NCBI RefSeq assembly: GCF_913773725.1
Contig: NZ_CAJYGK010000156.1
Coordinates: 62,001-126,000, forward strand
Length of the DNA: 64,000 bases
Source: an uncultured Aquabacterium sp.
Lineage (GTDB): Bacteria; Pseudomonadota; Gammaproteobacteria; Burkholderiales; Burkholderiaceae_C
Reading direction: 5' to 3'
A model generated the notes under the pieces. That model did no database searches, was not told the DNA's origin, and saw only the letters and a program-made list of their open reading frames with translations. Positions within the stretch are counted from its first letter, which is position 1, and each line of letters begins with the position of its first letter. Both the position numbers and the translations under genes were made by a program. Of this stretch, positions 44,924 through 53,438 are shown one piece after another.

Positions 44924-46312
44924 ATGGATGCCCTCGACACCCTGCTGCTGTCACGCATGCAGTTCGCGGCCAACATCACCTTCCACATCCTCTTTCCAAC
45001 CATCAGCATCGCGCTCGGCTGGGTGCTGCTGTTCATGCGCTGGCGCTGGCTGCGCACGGGGCACACGGCCTGGCTGGGTGCCTGGCGCCTGTGGACCAAG
45101 GTGTTCGCGCTGACCTTCGCCCTGGGCGTCGTCAGCGGCGTCACCATGAGTTTCCAGTTCGGCACCAACTGGCCGGGCTTCATGGCGCGGGCGGGCAACA
45201 TCGCCGGGCCACTGCTGGGCTACGAGGTGCTCACGGCCTTCTTCCTGGAGGCCACCTTCCTGGGCGTGATGCTGTTCGGCCATGGCCGGGTCAGCGAGCG
45301 CATGCACCTGGTGGCCAATTTCCTGGTCGCCTTCGGCACCACCATGAGCGCGTTCTGGATCCTGAGCCTGAACTCCTGGATGCAGACCCCGCAAGGCCAC
45401 ACGCTGGTCAACGGCGAGTTGCATGCCACCGACTGGCTGGCCATCGTCTTCAACCCGAGTTTTCCGTACCGGCTCACGCACATGCTGCTGGCGTCCGGGC
45501 TGACCGTGGCCTTCCTGATGGCGGGGCTGGCGGCCAGCCAGGTGCTGCGCGGCTGCGCCAATGCGGCCACGCCCAAGGTGCTGCGTCTGGGCGTCACGCT
45601 GGCGGCGGTGCTGATCCCGCTGCAGATCATTGCAGGTGACCTGCATGGGCTCAACACCCTCAAGCACCAGCCGGCCAAGATCGCCGCCATCGAAGGCATC
45701 TGGCACACCGAGCGCGGCGCGCCCCTTCTGCTCATGGCCTGGCCGAACGAGGCCGAGCAGCGGCACGACTGGGCCGTGGGCATCCCCAAGCTCGGGTCGC
45801 TCATCCTCACGCACAGCGCCGATGGCGAACTCCAGGGGCTGTCTTCCTTCCCGGGAGCGCACCCGCCAGTCAAGCCCGTGTTCTTCAGCTTCCGCATCAT
45901 GGTGGGCATGGGCACGCTGATGCTGCTGGTCAGCTGGCTGGCGTGGTGGCGCCTGCGACGCGCCGGCTGGTCCACGGCCGACGCCCGTGTGCCGAAGGCC
46001 GTGTGGCGCGCGCTGTCGTGGATGACCTTCTCGGGCTGGGTCGCCACCGTGGCCGGCTGGTATGTCACCGAGATCGGCCGCCAGCCCTACCTTGTGCACG
46101 GCGTGCTGCGCACCGCCGACCTTGTCACCACCACGCCGGCCGCCACGGTGGCCTGGAGCCTGACCGGCTACGTGGTGCTTTACGTGAGCCTGCTGCTCGC
46201 CTACATCGGCGTGCTGCGCTACCTCAGCAGCAAGCCCCTGGACGCGGCCGGCCCGGACCCGGTCGTACCCGGCATGACGACCGAACAGGGTCTCGTTCAG
46301 CAAGGAGCCTGA
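44924..46312 (+). CDS. cioA: Cytochrome bd-type quinol oxidase subunit I (cyanide-insensitive type)
   Basis: Subunit I of the membrane bd oxidase that oxidises quinol and reduces O2 to water, 462 residues. The haem-ligand His lies in ITFHILFPTISIALGW, the second His in RLTHMLLASGLTVAF, and the acidic pair in GYEVLTAFFLEATFLGVMLFG. The Q-loop is short, as in CioA rather than E. coli CydA. The motif GWxxTExGRQPW is present but with Tyr in place of Trp (GWYVTEIGRQPY). ATG at 44924 has GGAG at the right distance; a GTG at 44915 overlaps the regulator stop. The partner subunit gene follows by 1 base. Confidence 0.93.
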   Translation: MDALDTLLLSRMQFAANITFHILFPTISIALGWVLLFMRWRWLRTGHTAWLGAWRLWTKVFALTFALGVVSGVTMSFQFGTNWPGFMARAGNIAGPLLGYEVLTAFFLEATFLGVMLFGHGRVSERMHLVANFLVAFGTTMSAFWILSLNSWMQTPQGHTLVNGELHATDWLAIVFNPSFPYRLTHMLLASGLTVAFLMAGLAASQVLRGCANAATPKVLRLGVTLAAVLIPLQIIAGDLHGLNTLKHQPAKIAAIEGIWHTERGAPLLLMAWPNEAEQRHDWAVGIPKLGSLILTHSADGELQGLSSFPGAHPPVKPVFFSFRIMVGMGTLMLLVSWLAWWRLRRAGWSTADARVPKAVWRALSWMTFSGWVATVAGWYVTEIGRQPYLVHGVLRTADLVTTTPAATVAWSLTGYVVLYVSLLLAYIGVLRYLSSKPLDAAGPDPVVPGMTTEQGLVQQGA

Positions 46313-46313
46313 C

Positions 46314-47321
46314 ATGGACTTCGATACCTTCTTGCCCGTGCTGTTCTGGCTGCTGATGGGCGTGTCCATGCTGGCCTATGTGGCCCTGGACGGCTACGAC
46401 CTGGGCGTGGGCATGCTGCTGCCGCGCGCCCATGGCGACGGCGAACGCGACGAGATGGTCTCCTCCATCGGTCCGTTCTGGGATGCCAACGAGACCTGGC
46501 TGGTGCTGGGCGTCGGCCTGCTCCTCATCGCCTTCCCGAAGGCGCACGGGGTGATCCTGCAGGCGTTGTACATCCCGGTGGCACTGATGCTGCTGGGCCT
46601 CATCCTCCGCGGGGTGGCGTTCGACTTCCGCGTCAAGGCCCGCGCGCAACACAAGCCGCTGTGGAACCGGGCCTTCTTTGCCGGCTCGCTGCTGGCCTCG
46701 TTGGCACAGGGCTGGATGCTCGGCCGCTACGTCACGGGCCTGGCCGAGGGGCCGATGGCCCTGGTGTTTGCCGCTGGCGTGGCCGTGGCCGTGCCCGTGG
46801 CCTACGTGCTGTTGGGCGCGTGCTGGCTCATCCTCAAGACCGACGGGGCCCTGCAACGCCGTGCGGTGGGCTGGGCCAAGGCGGCCTGGCCGGGGCTCGT
46901 GCTGGCCCTGCTGCTGGTGTCGGTGGCCACGCCGCTGGTCAGCCCCACGGTGGCCGAACGCTGGTTCACCATGCCCGCCCTGCTGGCCCTGCTGCCCGTG
47001 CCCCTGATGACCGGCATGGCCCTGATTGCGTTACGCGGGCTGCTGAATTCGCACCGCGTGCAAGGGCCGAATGGCAAGCTGGCGTGGCTGCCGCTGGTGC
47101 TGGCCATCAGTGTGCTGGTGCTGGGCGCTTTCGGGCTGGCCTACAGCCTCTACCCGTACGTGCTGCTCGACCGGCTCACAGTGTGGGAAGTGGCCAGCGC
47201 ACCGTCCTCGCTCAAGATCATCCTCGTGGGCACGGCCATCAGCCTGCCAGCGATCGCTGGCTACACGGTCTTCGTCTACCGGGTGTTCGGGGGCAAGACG
47301 AGCGGCATCACCTACGGGTGA
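46314..47321 (+). CDS. cioB: Cytochrome bd-type quinol oxidase subunit II
   Basis: 335-residue integral membrane protein, partner of subunit I. The N-terminal VLFWLLMGVSMLAYVALDGYDLGVGMLLPRAHGDGERDEMVSSIGPFWDANETWLVLGVGLLLIAFP is the CydB/CioB signature. Eight to nine membrane helices. Translated with cioA (the ATG is 1 base after the stop, with AAGGAG just inside the 3' end of cioA). No small CydX/CydZ/DUF2474 subunit is seen next to it. Confidence 0.94.
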   Translation: MDFDTFLPVLFWLLMGVSMLAYVALDGYDLGVGMLLPRAHGDGERDEMVSSIGPFWDANETWLVLGVGLLLIAFPKAHGVILQALYIPVALMLLGLILRGVAFDFRVKARAQHKPLWNRAFFAGSLLASLAQGWMLGRYVTGLAEGPMALVFAAGVAVAVPVAYVLLGACWLILKTDGALQRRAVGWAKAAWPGLVLALLLVSVATPLVSPTVAERWFTMPALLALLPVPLMTGMALIALRGLLNSHRVQGPNGKLAWLPLVLAISVLVLGAFGLAYSLYPYVLLDRLTVWEVASAPSSLKIILVGTAISLPAIAGYTVFVYRVFGGKTSGITYG

Positions 47322-47377
47322 GCCATGGGGTGTATCCCGCATGGGCCCTCGGCGCGGCATCCGGCACGATGCAGCGC

Positions 47378-48010
47378 ATGATCACACTGTACGACTGCGC
47401 CACCGCGCCGAGCCCGCGCCGCGCCCGCATCCTGCTGGCTGAAAAAGGCATCCCGCACGAGACCGTTCAGGTCGACCTGATGCGGGGCGAGCAGCTGGGC
47501 GACGCCTTCCGGACACTCAACCCGCAGTGCACCGTGCCCGCGCTGAAGCTGGACGACGGCACCGTGCTGCCCGACAACGCGGCGATCTGGGCCTGGGCGG
47601 AAGCCGCCTGGCCCGACCCGCCGCTGCTGGGGCGCACGCCCATCGAAAAGGCGCAGGTGGCGAGCTGGAACGCGCGCCTGGAGTTTGAAGGCCTGCTGGC
47701 CGTGGCCGAGGCCTTCCGCAACACCAGCCCGGCCATGAAGGGCCGCGCCCTGACGGGCGAGGCCAGCGTGCCCCAGATCCCGGAGCTGGGTGAACGGGGC
47801 CAGACCCGGGCGCTGCGCTTTTTCGACACGCTGAACGCCCACCTGGCCGACCGCGATTTCGTGGCAGCCGACCACCTCACGCTCGCCGACATCACCGCCG
47901 TGGTGCTGGTCGACTTCGCCCGCATCATCCGGTTCAAACCCGGTGAGGCGCACCCGCATCTGGCCCGGTGGCGCGCTGCGCTGGCCGAGCGCCCCAGCCT
48001 GAAAGCCTGA
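47378..48010 (+). CDS. Glutathione S-transferase family protein
   Basis: 210-residue soluble enzyme: thioredoxin-like N-terminal domain ([26 protein letters not shown], with [26 protein letters not shown] for glutathione binding) and an all-helical C-terminal domain with [21 protein letters not shown]. Members conjugate glutathione to electrophiles. The start is uncertain by three codons (ATG at 47369 possible). The next GST starts 3 bases after the stop, so they form a pair. Confidence 0.9.
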   Translation: MITLYDCATAPSPRRARILLAEKGIPHETVQVDLMRGEQLGDAFRTLNPQCTVPALKLDDGTVLPDNAAIWAWAEAAWPDPPLLGRTPIEKAQVASWNARLEFEGLLAVAEAFRNTSPAMKGRALTGEASVPQIPELGERGQTRALRFFDTLNAHLADRDFVAADHLTLADITAVVLVDFARIIRFKPGEAHPHLARWRAALAERPSLKA

Positions 48011-48012
48011 GC

Positions 48013-48699
48013 ATGATCGACCTGTACACCGCCTCCACCCCCAATGGCCACAAGGTGTCGGTGGCACTCGAGGAACTGGGCCTGCCGTACACCGTGCACG
48101 CGATCGACCTGGCTGCGGGCGAGCAGAAGCAGCCCTGGTTCCTCCAACTCAACCCGAATGGCCGCATCCCCGTCATTGTCGACCGCGAAGCCGGCGACTT
48201 CGCGGTGTTCGAATCGGGCGCCATTCTGGTCTATCTGGCCGAAAAGACAGGCCGCTTGATGCCCAGCGACGCGCAGGGCCGATCGCGCGTCTTGCAATGG
48301 CTGATGTTCCAGATGGGCGGCGTGGGGCCCATGATGGGCCAGGCCAATGTGTTCTTCCGCTATTTCCCCGAGAAGATCCAGCCCGCCATCGACCGCTACC
48401 AGAATGAATCCCGGCGCCTGTTCGAGGTGCTGGACGGCCAGCTTGCGCGCACCGAATGGCTGGCTGGCCCCGACCTGTCGATCGCCGACATCGCGAACTG
48501 GTGCTGGGTGCGTACGCACCGCTGGTCGGGCGTGTCGGTCGACGGGCTGCCGCACCTGCAGCGCTGGCTGGATGCCATGAAGGCGCGGCCGGCCTGTCAA
48601 CGGGGCGTGGCTGTGCCCGTCAAGGTAGAAAGCCTGGTTCAGGACGACAAGGGCTCGACCGCCTTCATCGAACAGGCGCAGAAGATGGTGCAGCGGTGA
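48013..48699 (+). CDS. Glutathione S-transferase (YfcG/Ure2p-like)
   Basis: 228 residues. N-terminal [60 protein letters not shown] and [19 protein letters not shown] match the YfcG/nu-class and Ure2-like GSTs, which have disulfide-bond reductase activity with glutathione. C-terminal [32 protein letters not shown]. Second of two tandem GST genes with a 2-base gap; the two proteins are distinct, not a recent duplication. Confidence 0.92.
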   Translation: MIDLYTASTPNGHKVSVALEELGLPYTVHAIDLAAGEQKQPWFLQLNPNGRIPVIVDREAGDFAVFESGAILVYLAEKTGRLMPSDAQGRSRVLQWLMFQMGGVGPMMGQANVFFRYFPEKIQPAIDRYQNESRRLFEVLDGQLARTEWLAGPDLSIADIANWCWVRTHRWSGVSVDGLPHLQRWLDAMKARPACQRGVAVPVKVESLVQDDKGSTAFIEQAQKMVQR

Positions 48700-48705
48700 G
48701 GTGAA

Positions 48706-50067
48706 TCACCCCTCGACCGGCGGATGCTCCGTGCCTTCGGGCGGGGCACCGTCCGTGGCATCGTGCACCACACGGTTGCGTCCCTGGTCCTTGGCACGAT
48801 AGAGCGCCGCGTCGGCACGCGCCAGCCAACGCGTCAGGCTCAGCTCCCGCCAGTCGAACTGCGCCACACCGATGCTCACGCTCACGCGCAGGGGTTTGCC
48901 GTCCACCATGAGCCGAGCCTCGCTTACGGCACGGCGGATGCGCTCGGCCAACGCACCCGCCTGGGCGACATTTGCGTTGGGAAGCAGCACCACGAACTCC
49001 TCGCCGCCTATGCGGGCCAAGGTGTCCATGTTGCGGATCTGCTGCTGCACCACCTGGGCAAAGTTCACCAGCACGGCGTCGCCCGTGACATGCCCGTGCT
49101 GGTCGTTGATGCCCTTGAAGTGATCCAGATCCAGCATCAGCAGCGACAGGTCATTGCGGTAGCGCAGGGCGCGCTGCATCTCGACCTCGGCCACTTCAGT
49201 GAACGCAAGACGGGTGGCGGTGCCAGTGAGGGCATCGGTTCGGGCGGCCTGCTCGGCGACCTCCTTCTGATGACGCAGCTCGCGGGTGGCCTGCTCGATG
49301 CGGTACTGCAGCTCCTCCTGGGTGGTGGCGATCCGGCCGATCATCACGTTGATGCCCAGCGCCAGCGGACGCAACACCCCGCTGCGATGGATGTCCACCC
49401 GCTCATCGAGATCGCCTTGGCCCACGCGGGCAACCACATCGTTGATCAGCGTGATCTGGGCCGTCACGCGCGAAGCCAGCAAGGTCGCGAGCCCGCCGGC
49501 AAGCAACAGCCCCCCAGCCGCCGTCACGAGCGACCAGAGCAACAGCTCCTTCTGCTGCTGCGCCAGCGTCTCCATCGACATCTCGAGCACCGCATGCCCC
49601 ACCAGGCGAGAGCCCGGACCGTAAGCCAGGCCAGCCGAGGGCGTCGGCGTGTACAGATCGTCCACCGGGCCGGCCGTCGGGTAGATCGGCTGCACGATGC
49701 GCAACTCGTCGGCCACCTGCACGTCCAGCAGCGAGCCCTGAGGCGCAGGGCTTGCCGTCAACTGACCTGCCGATGCCAGCAGTTGCCCTTGCGCGTCATA
49801 GACCGCCACGCCGCGCAACTGCTTGTCGTTGCGCACGGCCGCCTCGGTCAGTCTGACCAGCCCCTCCCGGTCGCCGGCAAACACCATGAACTCCGCCGCG
49901 CTGCCCAACTGCCGCGCCGACGCGACACCGCGGTCCTGCAAGGCATCGGCCATGCGCTCGCCATAACGAAACGCAAATCCGGCTACCAGCATGGCGATCA
50001 CCAGCATGGCTGGCAACGCCGTGGCCACCCACAGACGCGCCCGGATGCCGCCCAACTTCAAGCTCAC
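48706..50067 (-). CDS. Membrane diguanylate cyclase (HAMP-GGDEF)
   Basis: 453-residue inner-membrane enzyme expected to make c-di-GMP. TM1 (LWVATALPAMLVIAMLVAGFAF), a periplasmic sensor segment of about 140 residues, TM2 (LLLWSLVTAAGGLLLAGGLATLLA), HAMP, a short coiled coil (EELQYRIEQATRELRHQKEVAEQAA), then the GGDEF domain. The active site is GGEEF (in ARIGGEEFVVLLPN) and an inhibitory I-site RNMD lies five residues before it, so product feedback inhibition is likely. Start is GTG at 50067, forming GTGA with the stop of the periplasmic-protein gene. Last gene of the TonB receptor - binding protein - cyclase operon. Confidence 0.93.
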   Translation of the reverse strand: MSLKLGGIRARLWVATALPAMLVIAMLVAGFAFRYGERMADALQDRGVASARQLGSAAEFMVFAGDREGLVRLTEAAVRNDKQLRGVAVYDAQGQLLASAGQLTASPAPQGSLLDVQVADELRIVQPIYPTAGPVDDLYTPTPSAGLAYGPGSRLVGHAVLEMSMETLAQQQKELLLWSLVTAAGGLLLAGGLATLLASRVTAQITLINDVVARVGQGDLDERVDIHRSGVLRPLALGINVMIGRIATTQEELQYRIEQATRELRHQKEVAEQAARTDALTGTATRLAFTEVAEVEMQRALRYRNDLSLLMLDLDHFKGINDQHGHVTGDAVLVNFAQVVQQQIRNMDTLARIGGEEFVVLLPNANVAQAGALAERIRRAVSEARLMVDGKPLRVSVSIGVAQFDWRELSLTRWLARADAALYRAKDQGRNRVVHDATDGAPPEGTEHPPVEG

Positions 50068-51002
50068 CGTGAGCCCTCCTGTCGCCGGATGAGTTCGGCC
50101 AGCGCAACGGGCTCCGGCACATCCAGCCCCAAGGATCGGCACACCTGCTCGTTGGTTGCGATCATGAAACTGTCCGCCAGACGGGAAGCAGGCCAGTTCT
50201 GGGCTTGGGGTGCGAGCTTCAACATGGATGCCACCTGCCGTCCCACCTGGGCCGGACTTGCATACAGACCAAGGGCCGCCCCGGACCGGACCAGAGCAGG
50301 TGAATAGGCGATCACCGGAATGCGCTGCCGGTAGGCAGCGATCAGGACCCGCTGCAGCGCACCGGCGTCGGCCACCGTGCTGTCGGGCAGCACCAGCAGC
50401 ACATCGCTGTCCGCCAGGGCCGTGCGCAAAGCGCCATAGAGTCCGTCGGGCTGGCTCACCGTCACAGGCGTCAGCTGGAGGCCGCGCTCCCTGGCTTCCT
50501 CGGCCAGCACCTGGCGCATGGCCTGACCATCGGGCCCCAGCAGCACACCCACTCGTGTGGACTTCGGGAACACCTTGCGGATCAATTCCATGTAGCGGTC
50601 GGGCGGCTGGTCCAGGTAAACCGCAGACACCCACGCCGGAGGCCGCCGCCAGATGGCCGCAAAGGCCTCCCGCGGAATCAGGGCAGCCAGCACCGGCACG
50701 CGGGCCCAGTCGGACTGGGCCTCTGCCCGGCTGTGCACCAGCCGCAGGGCGTTGCTGCCCAAGGTGATCACCGCGCCAGGCAGCCCTTCGGTGGGCAGCT
50801 GGCCCGGCTCCAGCACGATCAGGTCGCCGCGACGGCTGGCCTGGCGCCAGGCCACCTGCAACGCCGACAGTGCTTCCGCATGCGCCCCCCCCGCATCCGA
50901 CGGCAGCACCCAGACTGCCTCGCCTGCGCCACGCAATGGCGCTGCGACACCGGCCAAGGCGGCGCCCGCAGCAAGCAGAAGGGACTGTCGCCGGTTGATC
51001 AG
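50064..51002 (-). CDS. Periplasmic ABC_sub_bind-type sensor protein
   Basis: About 312 residues. The mature part (WVLPSDAGGAHAEALSALQVAW..., LGSNALRLV, VSAVYLDQPPDRYMELIRKVFPKSTRVGVLLGPDG..., VLPDSTVADAG) fits the ABC transporter substrate-binding family PF04392 that often lacks a transporter. No permease or ATPase is present. The ORF-track start (TTG, 50957) cuts a signal peptide in half; reading upstream in frame gives INRRQSLLLAAGAALAGVAAP, a convincing (twin-Arg or Sec) signal, which requires CTG at 51002 or ATC at 50999 as start. No in-frame ATG, GTG or TTG exists between the preceding stop and 50957. It begins 1 base after the TonB receptor stop and overlaps the cyclase start. Confidence 0.8.
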   Translation of the reverse strand: MINRRQSLLLAAGAALAGVAAPLRGAGEAVWVLPSDAGGAHAEALSALQVAWRQASRRGDLIVLEPGQLPTEGLPGAVITLGSNALRLVHSRAEAQSDWARVPVLAALIPREAFAAIWRRPPAWVSAVYLDQPPDRYMELIRKVFPKSTRVGVLLGPDGQAMRQVLAEEARERGLQLTPVTVSQPDGLYGALRTALADSDVLLVLPDSTVADAGALQRVLIAAYRQRIPVIAYSPALVRSGAALGLYASPAQVGRQVASMLKLAPQAQNWPASRLADSFMIATNEQVCRSLGLDVPEPVALAELIRRQEGSR

Positions 51003-51003
51003 A

Positions 51004-53004
51004 TCAGATCTCCAGCTTCAGGGTGACGAACACCCGACGGGCCAACGCGAACCCTCGGCTGATCAGAAAAGCATCCTGCTGCCCCTCCAGCGACTGCACG
51101 GTGAGCGCTGCCTCGGCCTTGCTGTCTCCCAGGCGGAACGCCTGCGCCAGGCGCACATCGGTGCGGTGAGAGAACGGAAGCCAATCGCGGTCATAGCGCC
51201 AGGTCATGCCGCCCAGCCGCTCGTGAATGACACTCAGTTCGGTCTGCGGAGACAACCGCTGGAACCAGGCGATCGTCGTGTGGTGACGAGGTGGACGGCG
51301 CTCGTCGCTGACCTGGTAGTTCACGTTGTCCCACTTGGTTTCCGTGAACGTCTGATTCAGCCACAGCTCGGTGTCAGCCGCCGGCTTCCAGCGGACCTGG
51401 TACTCCCCACCCGTGACCAGCAGGTCGGTGTAGTTCAGATAATCCCGCGCGCGCTTGCCGGTCTCGGGGTGGCGAGTGCTGGGCAACCGGGCGACGATGA
51501 ATTCATCGAGCTGCTCCCGGAAAAGTCGGACATCGAAGGTCAGCCGGTAGTCCTGCAGCCGACCGACGTAGCCGAGCTCGACGCTCCTGAGCTTTTCCGG
51601 CTGCACCCTCCCCGTCGCCGCGTATTCATGCTGGTACAGCGCGCCCGTGGTCGTGTAGTGCCGGACGTCGGCGACATACTCGGACAGGTTGGGCGCACGC
51701 ACCGATTCGGTGGCACCGAAACGCAGCGTGTGTCCGGGAGCCAGCAACCAGTTGGCCATCAGCCGCGGCGTGGCGTATGTGCCCGCAAGGCTGTGCTTGC
51801 CCACGAACAAGCCTGCGTTGAACAGCCACTGCGGCGTCATGCGCCACTCGACCGTGCCGAACGCACGGGACTCCTGGAACGACTGCCATGCTGCGTTGTG
51901 GTACAGCGCTTCGGACTTGGCGCGCTCGTCCTTGAAGCCGAGTCCGACCAGCGCCCGCACCCCGTTACCCAGACCAAAACGGCGCTGCGCCTCGATGTTG
52001 CTTCGCCGGCCCAGGGCACCGTAGTCCCATATGACGCTCTCGCCACTGACCGGTGGGTTGCTGTTGAGCTTGCGGTTGGGCGACAGTGCGTAGTCCTGCT
52101 TGCGGTCTTCCATGAAGCTTGCAGACAGCTTGAACTCGTCGGAGTCCGCCAGCTGGTGCCGCCAGTCGAGCTGCAGGTACACATCCCGACTGTAGATCGT
52201 GTGGTACGGATTGCCGTCGTCCGTGGGCGTGTACCCCTCTCCCGCTGCCAGATACGAGACACCGCTGGCAAGCATCACCTCGTCGACCGCGGAAGGCCGC
52301 AGATCGACCCGTCCGTTGAGCTGGCTGAGGCGCTTGTCGTCATAGGCGTTCCGATAGCCGCTGTCCCGCTGCTCACCAGCCGAAAGCCGAAAACTCGCGA
52401 CCTCGTTGCCACCGCCCACTCGCGCGCGCTTGTCAAAGATGCCGTCATTGCCGACCGTCAGGCCCAATTCGCCTCCGACGGTATCTGCGCTGTGCCGGGT
52501 GATGATGTTGATCACACCGAACATGGCATTGGCGCCGTAGGCGGCCGAGTTGGCTCCGCGCAGCACCTCGATGCGCTCGATGTCCTCGAGCATCACATCC
52601 ATCATGCCGCGGTGGGTGTCTCCGAGGTGGGCGGTGGAGTACACCGACCGACCGTCGATCAGCACCAGATTGCGGATGCCGTAGTCGTCCAGCGGCACGT
52701 GATACGCCGACAGAGGATTGGCACCGTTCCACCCGCTGGACAGGTAGCCCGGCACCAGCCTGAGCACCTCTGCGATGGTTCGCGCACCCGACAGCCGGAT
52801 CGTGTTCCGGTCGACCACCGTGATGGCGCCGGGCGCTTCATTCAACGGCTGATCCAGACGACTGGCCGTGAGCACCACGGGGATGTTCGCGTAATAGTCC
52901 TCTTCGGTGGGCACGCGCTCAAGCGCACGTGCTGAGCTCCCGGCCACACAGCCCAGCGCACACAACACGCCCCACACCTTGTAATTGGCTCGGACACCCA
53001 ACAT
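51004..53004 (-). CDS. TonB-dependent outer-membrane receptor
   Basis: 666-residue outer-membrane receptor. Signal peptide (VWGVLCALGCVAGSSARA), a TonB-box-like/energy-coupling start before IPVVLTASRLDQPLNEAPGAITVVDRNTIRLSGARTIAEVLRLVPG, plug domain with DIERIEVLRGANSAAYGANAMFGVINIITR, then a 22-strand barrel. It ends in VFVTLKLEI, not the usual aromatic residue. The family imports siderophores, cobalamin or other scarce compounds; the ligand is unknown. ATG at 53004 is preferred to GTG at 53013 because GAGG lies 10 bases before it. First gene of the three-gene operon; a candidate -10 element and direct repeats are upstream. Confidence 0.92.
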   Translation of the reverse strand: MLGVRANYKVWGVLCALGCVAGSSARALERVPTEEDYYANIPVVLTASRLDQPLNEAPGAITVVDRNTIRLSGARTIAEVLRLVPGYLSSGWNGANPLSAYHVPLDDYGIRNLVLIDGRSVYSTAHLGDTHRGMMDVMLEDIERIEVLRGANSAAYGANAMFGVINIITRHSADTVGGELGLTVGNDGIFDKRARVGGGNEVASFRLSAGEQRDSGYRNAYDDKRLSQLNGRVDLRPSAVDEVMLASGVSYLAAGEGYTPTDDGNPYHTIYSRDVYLQLDWRHQLADSDEFKLSASFMEDRKQDYALSPNRKLNSNPPVSGESVIWDYGALGRRSNIEAQRRFGLGNGVRALVGLGFKDERAKSEALYHNAAWQSFQESRAFGTVEWRMTPQWLFNAGLFVGKHSLAGTYATPRLMANWLLAPGHTLRFGATESVRAPNLSEYVADVRHYTTTGALYQHEYAATGRVQPEKLRSVELGYVGRLQDYRLTFDVRLFREQLDEFIVARLPSTRHPETGKRARDYLNYTDLLVTGGEYQVRWKPAADTELWLNQTFTETKWDNVNYQVSDERRPPRHHTTIAWFQRLSPQTELSVIHERLGGMTWRYDRDWLPFSHRTDVRLAQAFRLGDSKAEAALTVQSLEGQQDAFLISRGFALARRVFVTLKLEI

Positions 53005-53046
53005 CTGCGACACACCTCGAGGTCAATGAACCTCCCCTGGTCGCAA

Positions 53047-53100
53047 ATTATCCATGCGAGCCGGGGGGCCGGGGTGACAAACTGGGCGGGCCGGAGTGAC
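53047..53100 (-). promoter_or_regulatory. Candidate promoter and direct-repeat operator of the TonB receptor operon
   Basis: On the minus strand a -10-like GATAAT (53052-53047) lies 43 bases before the receptor ATG. No -35 is present at the right distance. Instead two copies of GTCACYCCGGCC (53100-53089 and 53078-53067) occur with a 22-base period, two helical turns, covering about -30 to -60. This is the typical place for an activator that overlaps the -35. Confidence 0.5.
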
Positions 53101-53114
53101 CCATGACTGTCCAT

Positions 53115-53140
53115 CGACGACACGCGCCACGCTGTCGTCG
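53115..53140. other. Stem-loop between the tRNA and the TonB receptor operon
   Basis: CGACGAC / GTCGTCG, perfect 7-bp stem, 12-base loop. It lies 66 bases past the tRNA 3' end in the direction of tRNA transcription and may help to end that transcript, though no T-tract follows. Confidence 0.35.
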
Positions 53141-53205
53141 CAGCACAACGTCTTTTCGGTTAACGGGAAGATGCGGTAAGCACCCGAACCATGCGTAAAC
53201 CAGGG

Positions 53206-53282
53206 TGGTAGGCCGTGTTGGACTTGAACCAACGACCAAAGGATTATGAGTCCTCTGCTCTAACCGACTGAGCTAACGGCCC
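53206..53282 (-). tRNA. tRNA with CAU anticodon, probably tRNA-Ile2 (lysidine type)
   Basis: A full cloverleaf of 77 bases can be drawn on the minus strand: acceptor GGGCCGT / ACGGCCT (one G-U pair), D arm GCTC...GAGC, anticodon arm GAGGA-CTCATAA-TCCTT, variable loop TGGTC, T arm GTTGG-TTCAAGT-CCAAC and an encoded CCA. The anticodon is CAT (CAU). The loop and variable region are more like the AUA-reading Ile2 tRNA than like elongator Met, but the sequence alone cannot exclude elongator Met. It is not initiator tRNA: the stem lacks the three G-C pairs. Confidence 0.9.
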
Positions 53283-53335
53283 CCCTTCAACTGCGCTGCG
53301 GACGTGCCCTCCCGGGCCCCCACAGACAGCCCTCT

Positions 53336-53344
53336 ATCGTAGCA
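53336..53344 (-). promoter_or_regulatory. Extended -10 element upstream of the tRNA
   Basis: TGCTACGAT on the minus strand matches an extended -10 (TGNTANNNT), about 54 bases before the tRNA 5' end. No clear -35. Confidence 0.3.
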
Positions 53345-53438
53345 GAGGCCCTGGAGCGTCATGCCGGTTCGGCCATGGGCCACGCACGCTGTTTGCCGGC
53401 AAGCAGGTGTTGCCTCATTCCTGCCCTCCCCTGCGACC

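Noticed and set aside
47968-48012. Upstream ORF start for the second GST gene
   Set aside because: Would overlap the first GST and precede the conserved N-terminus MIDLYTA; the ATG at 48013 is the sensible start.
48706-53282. Genomic island inserted at the tRNA 3' end
   Set aside because: The TonB operon lies on the 3' side of the tRNA, but I found no second copy of the tRNA 3' end as an att site and no integrase gene; nothing in the window supports insertion.
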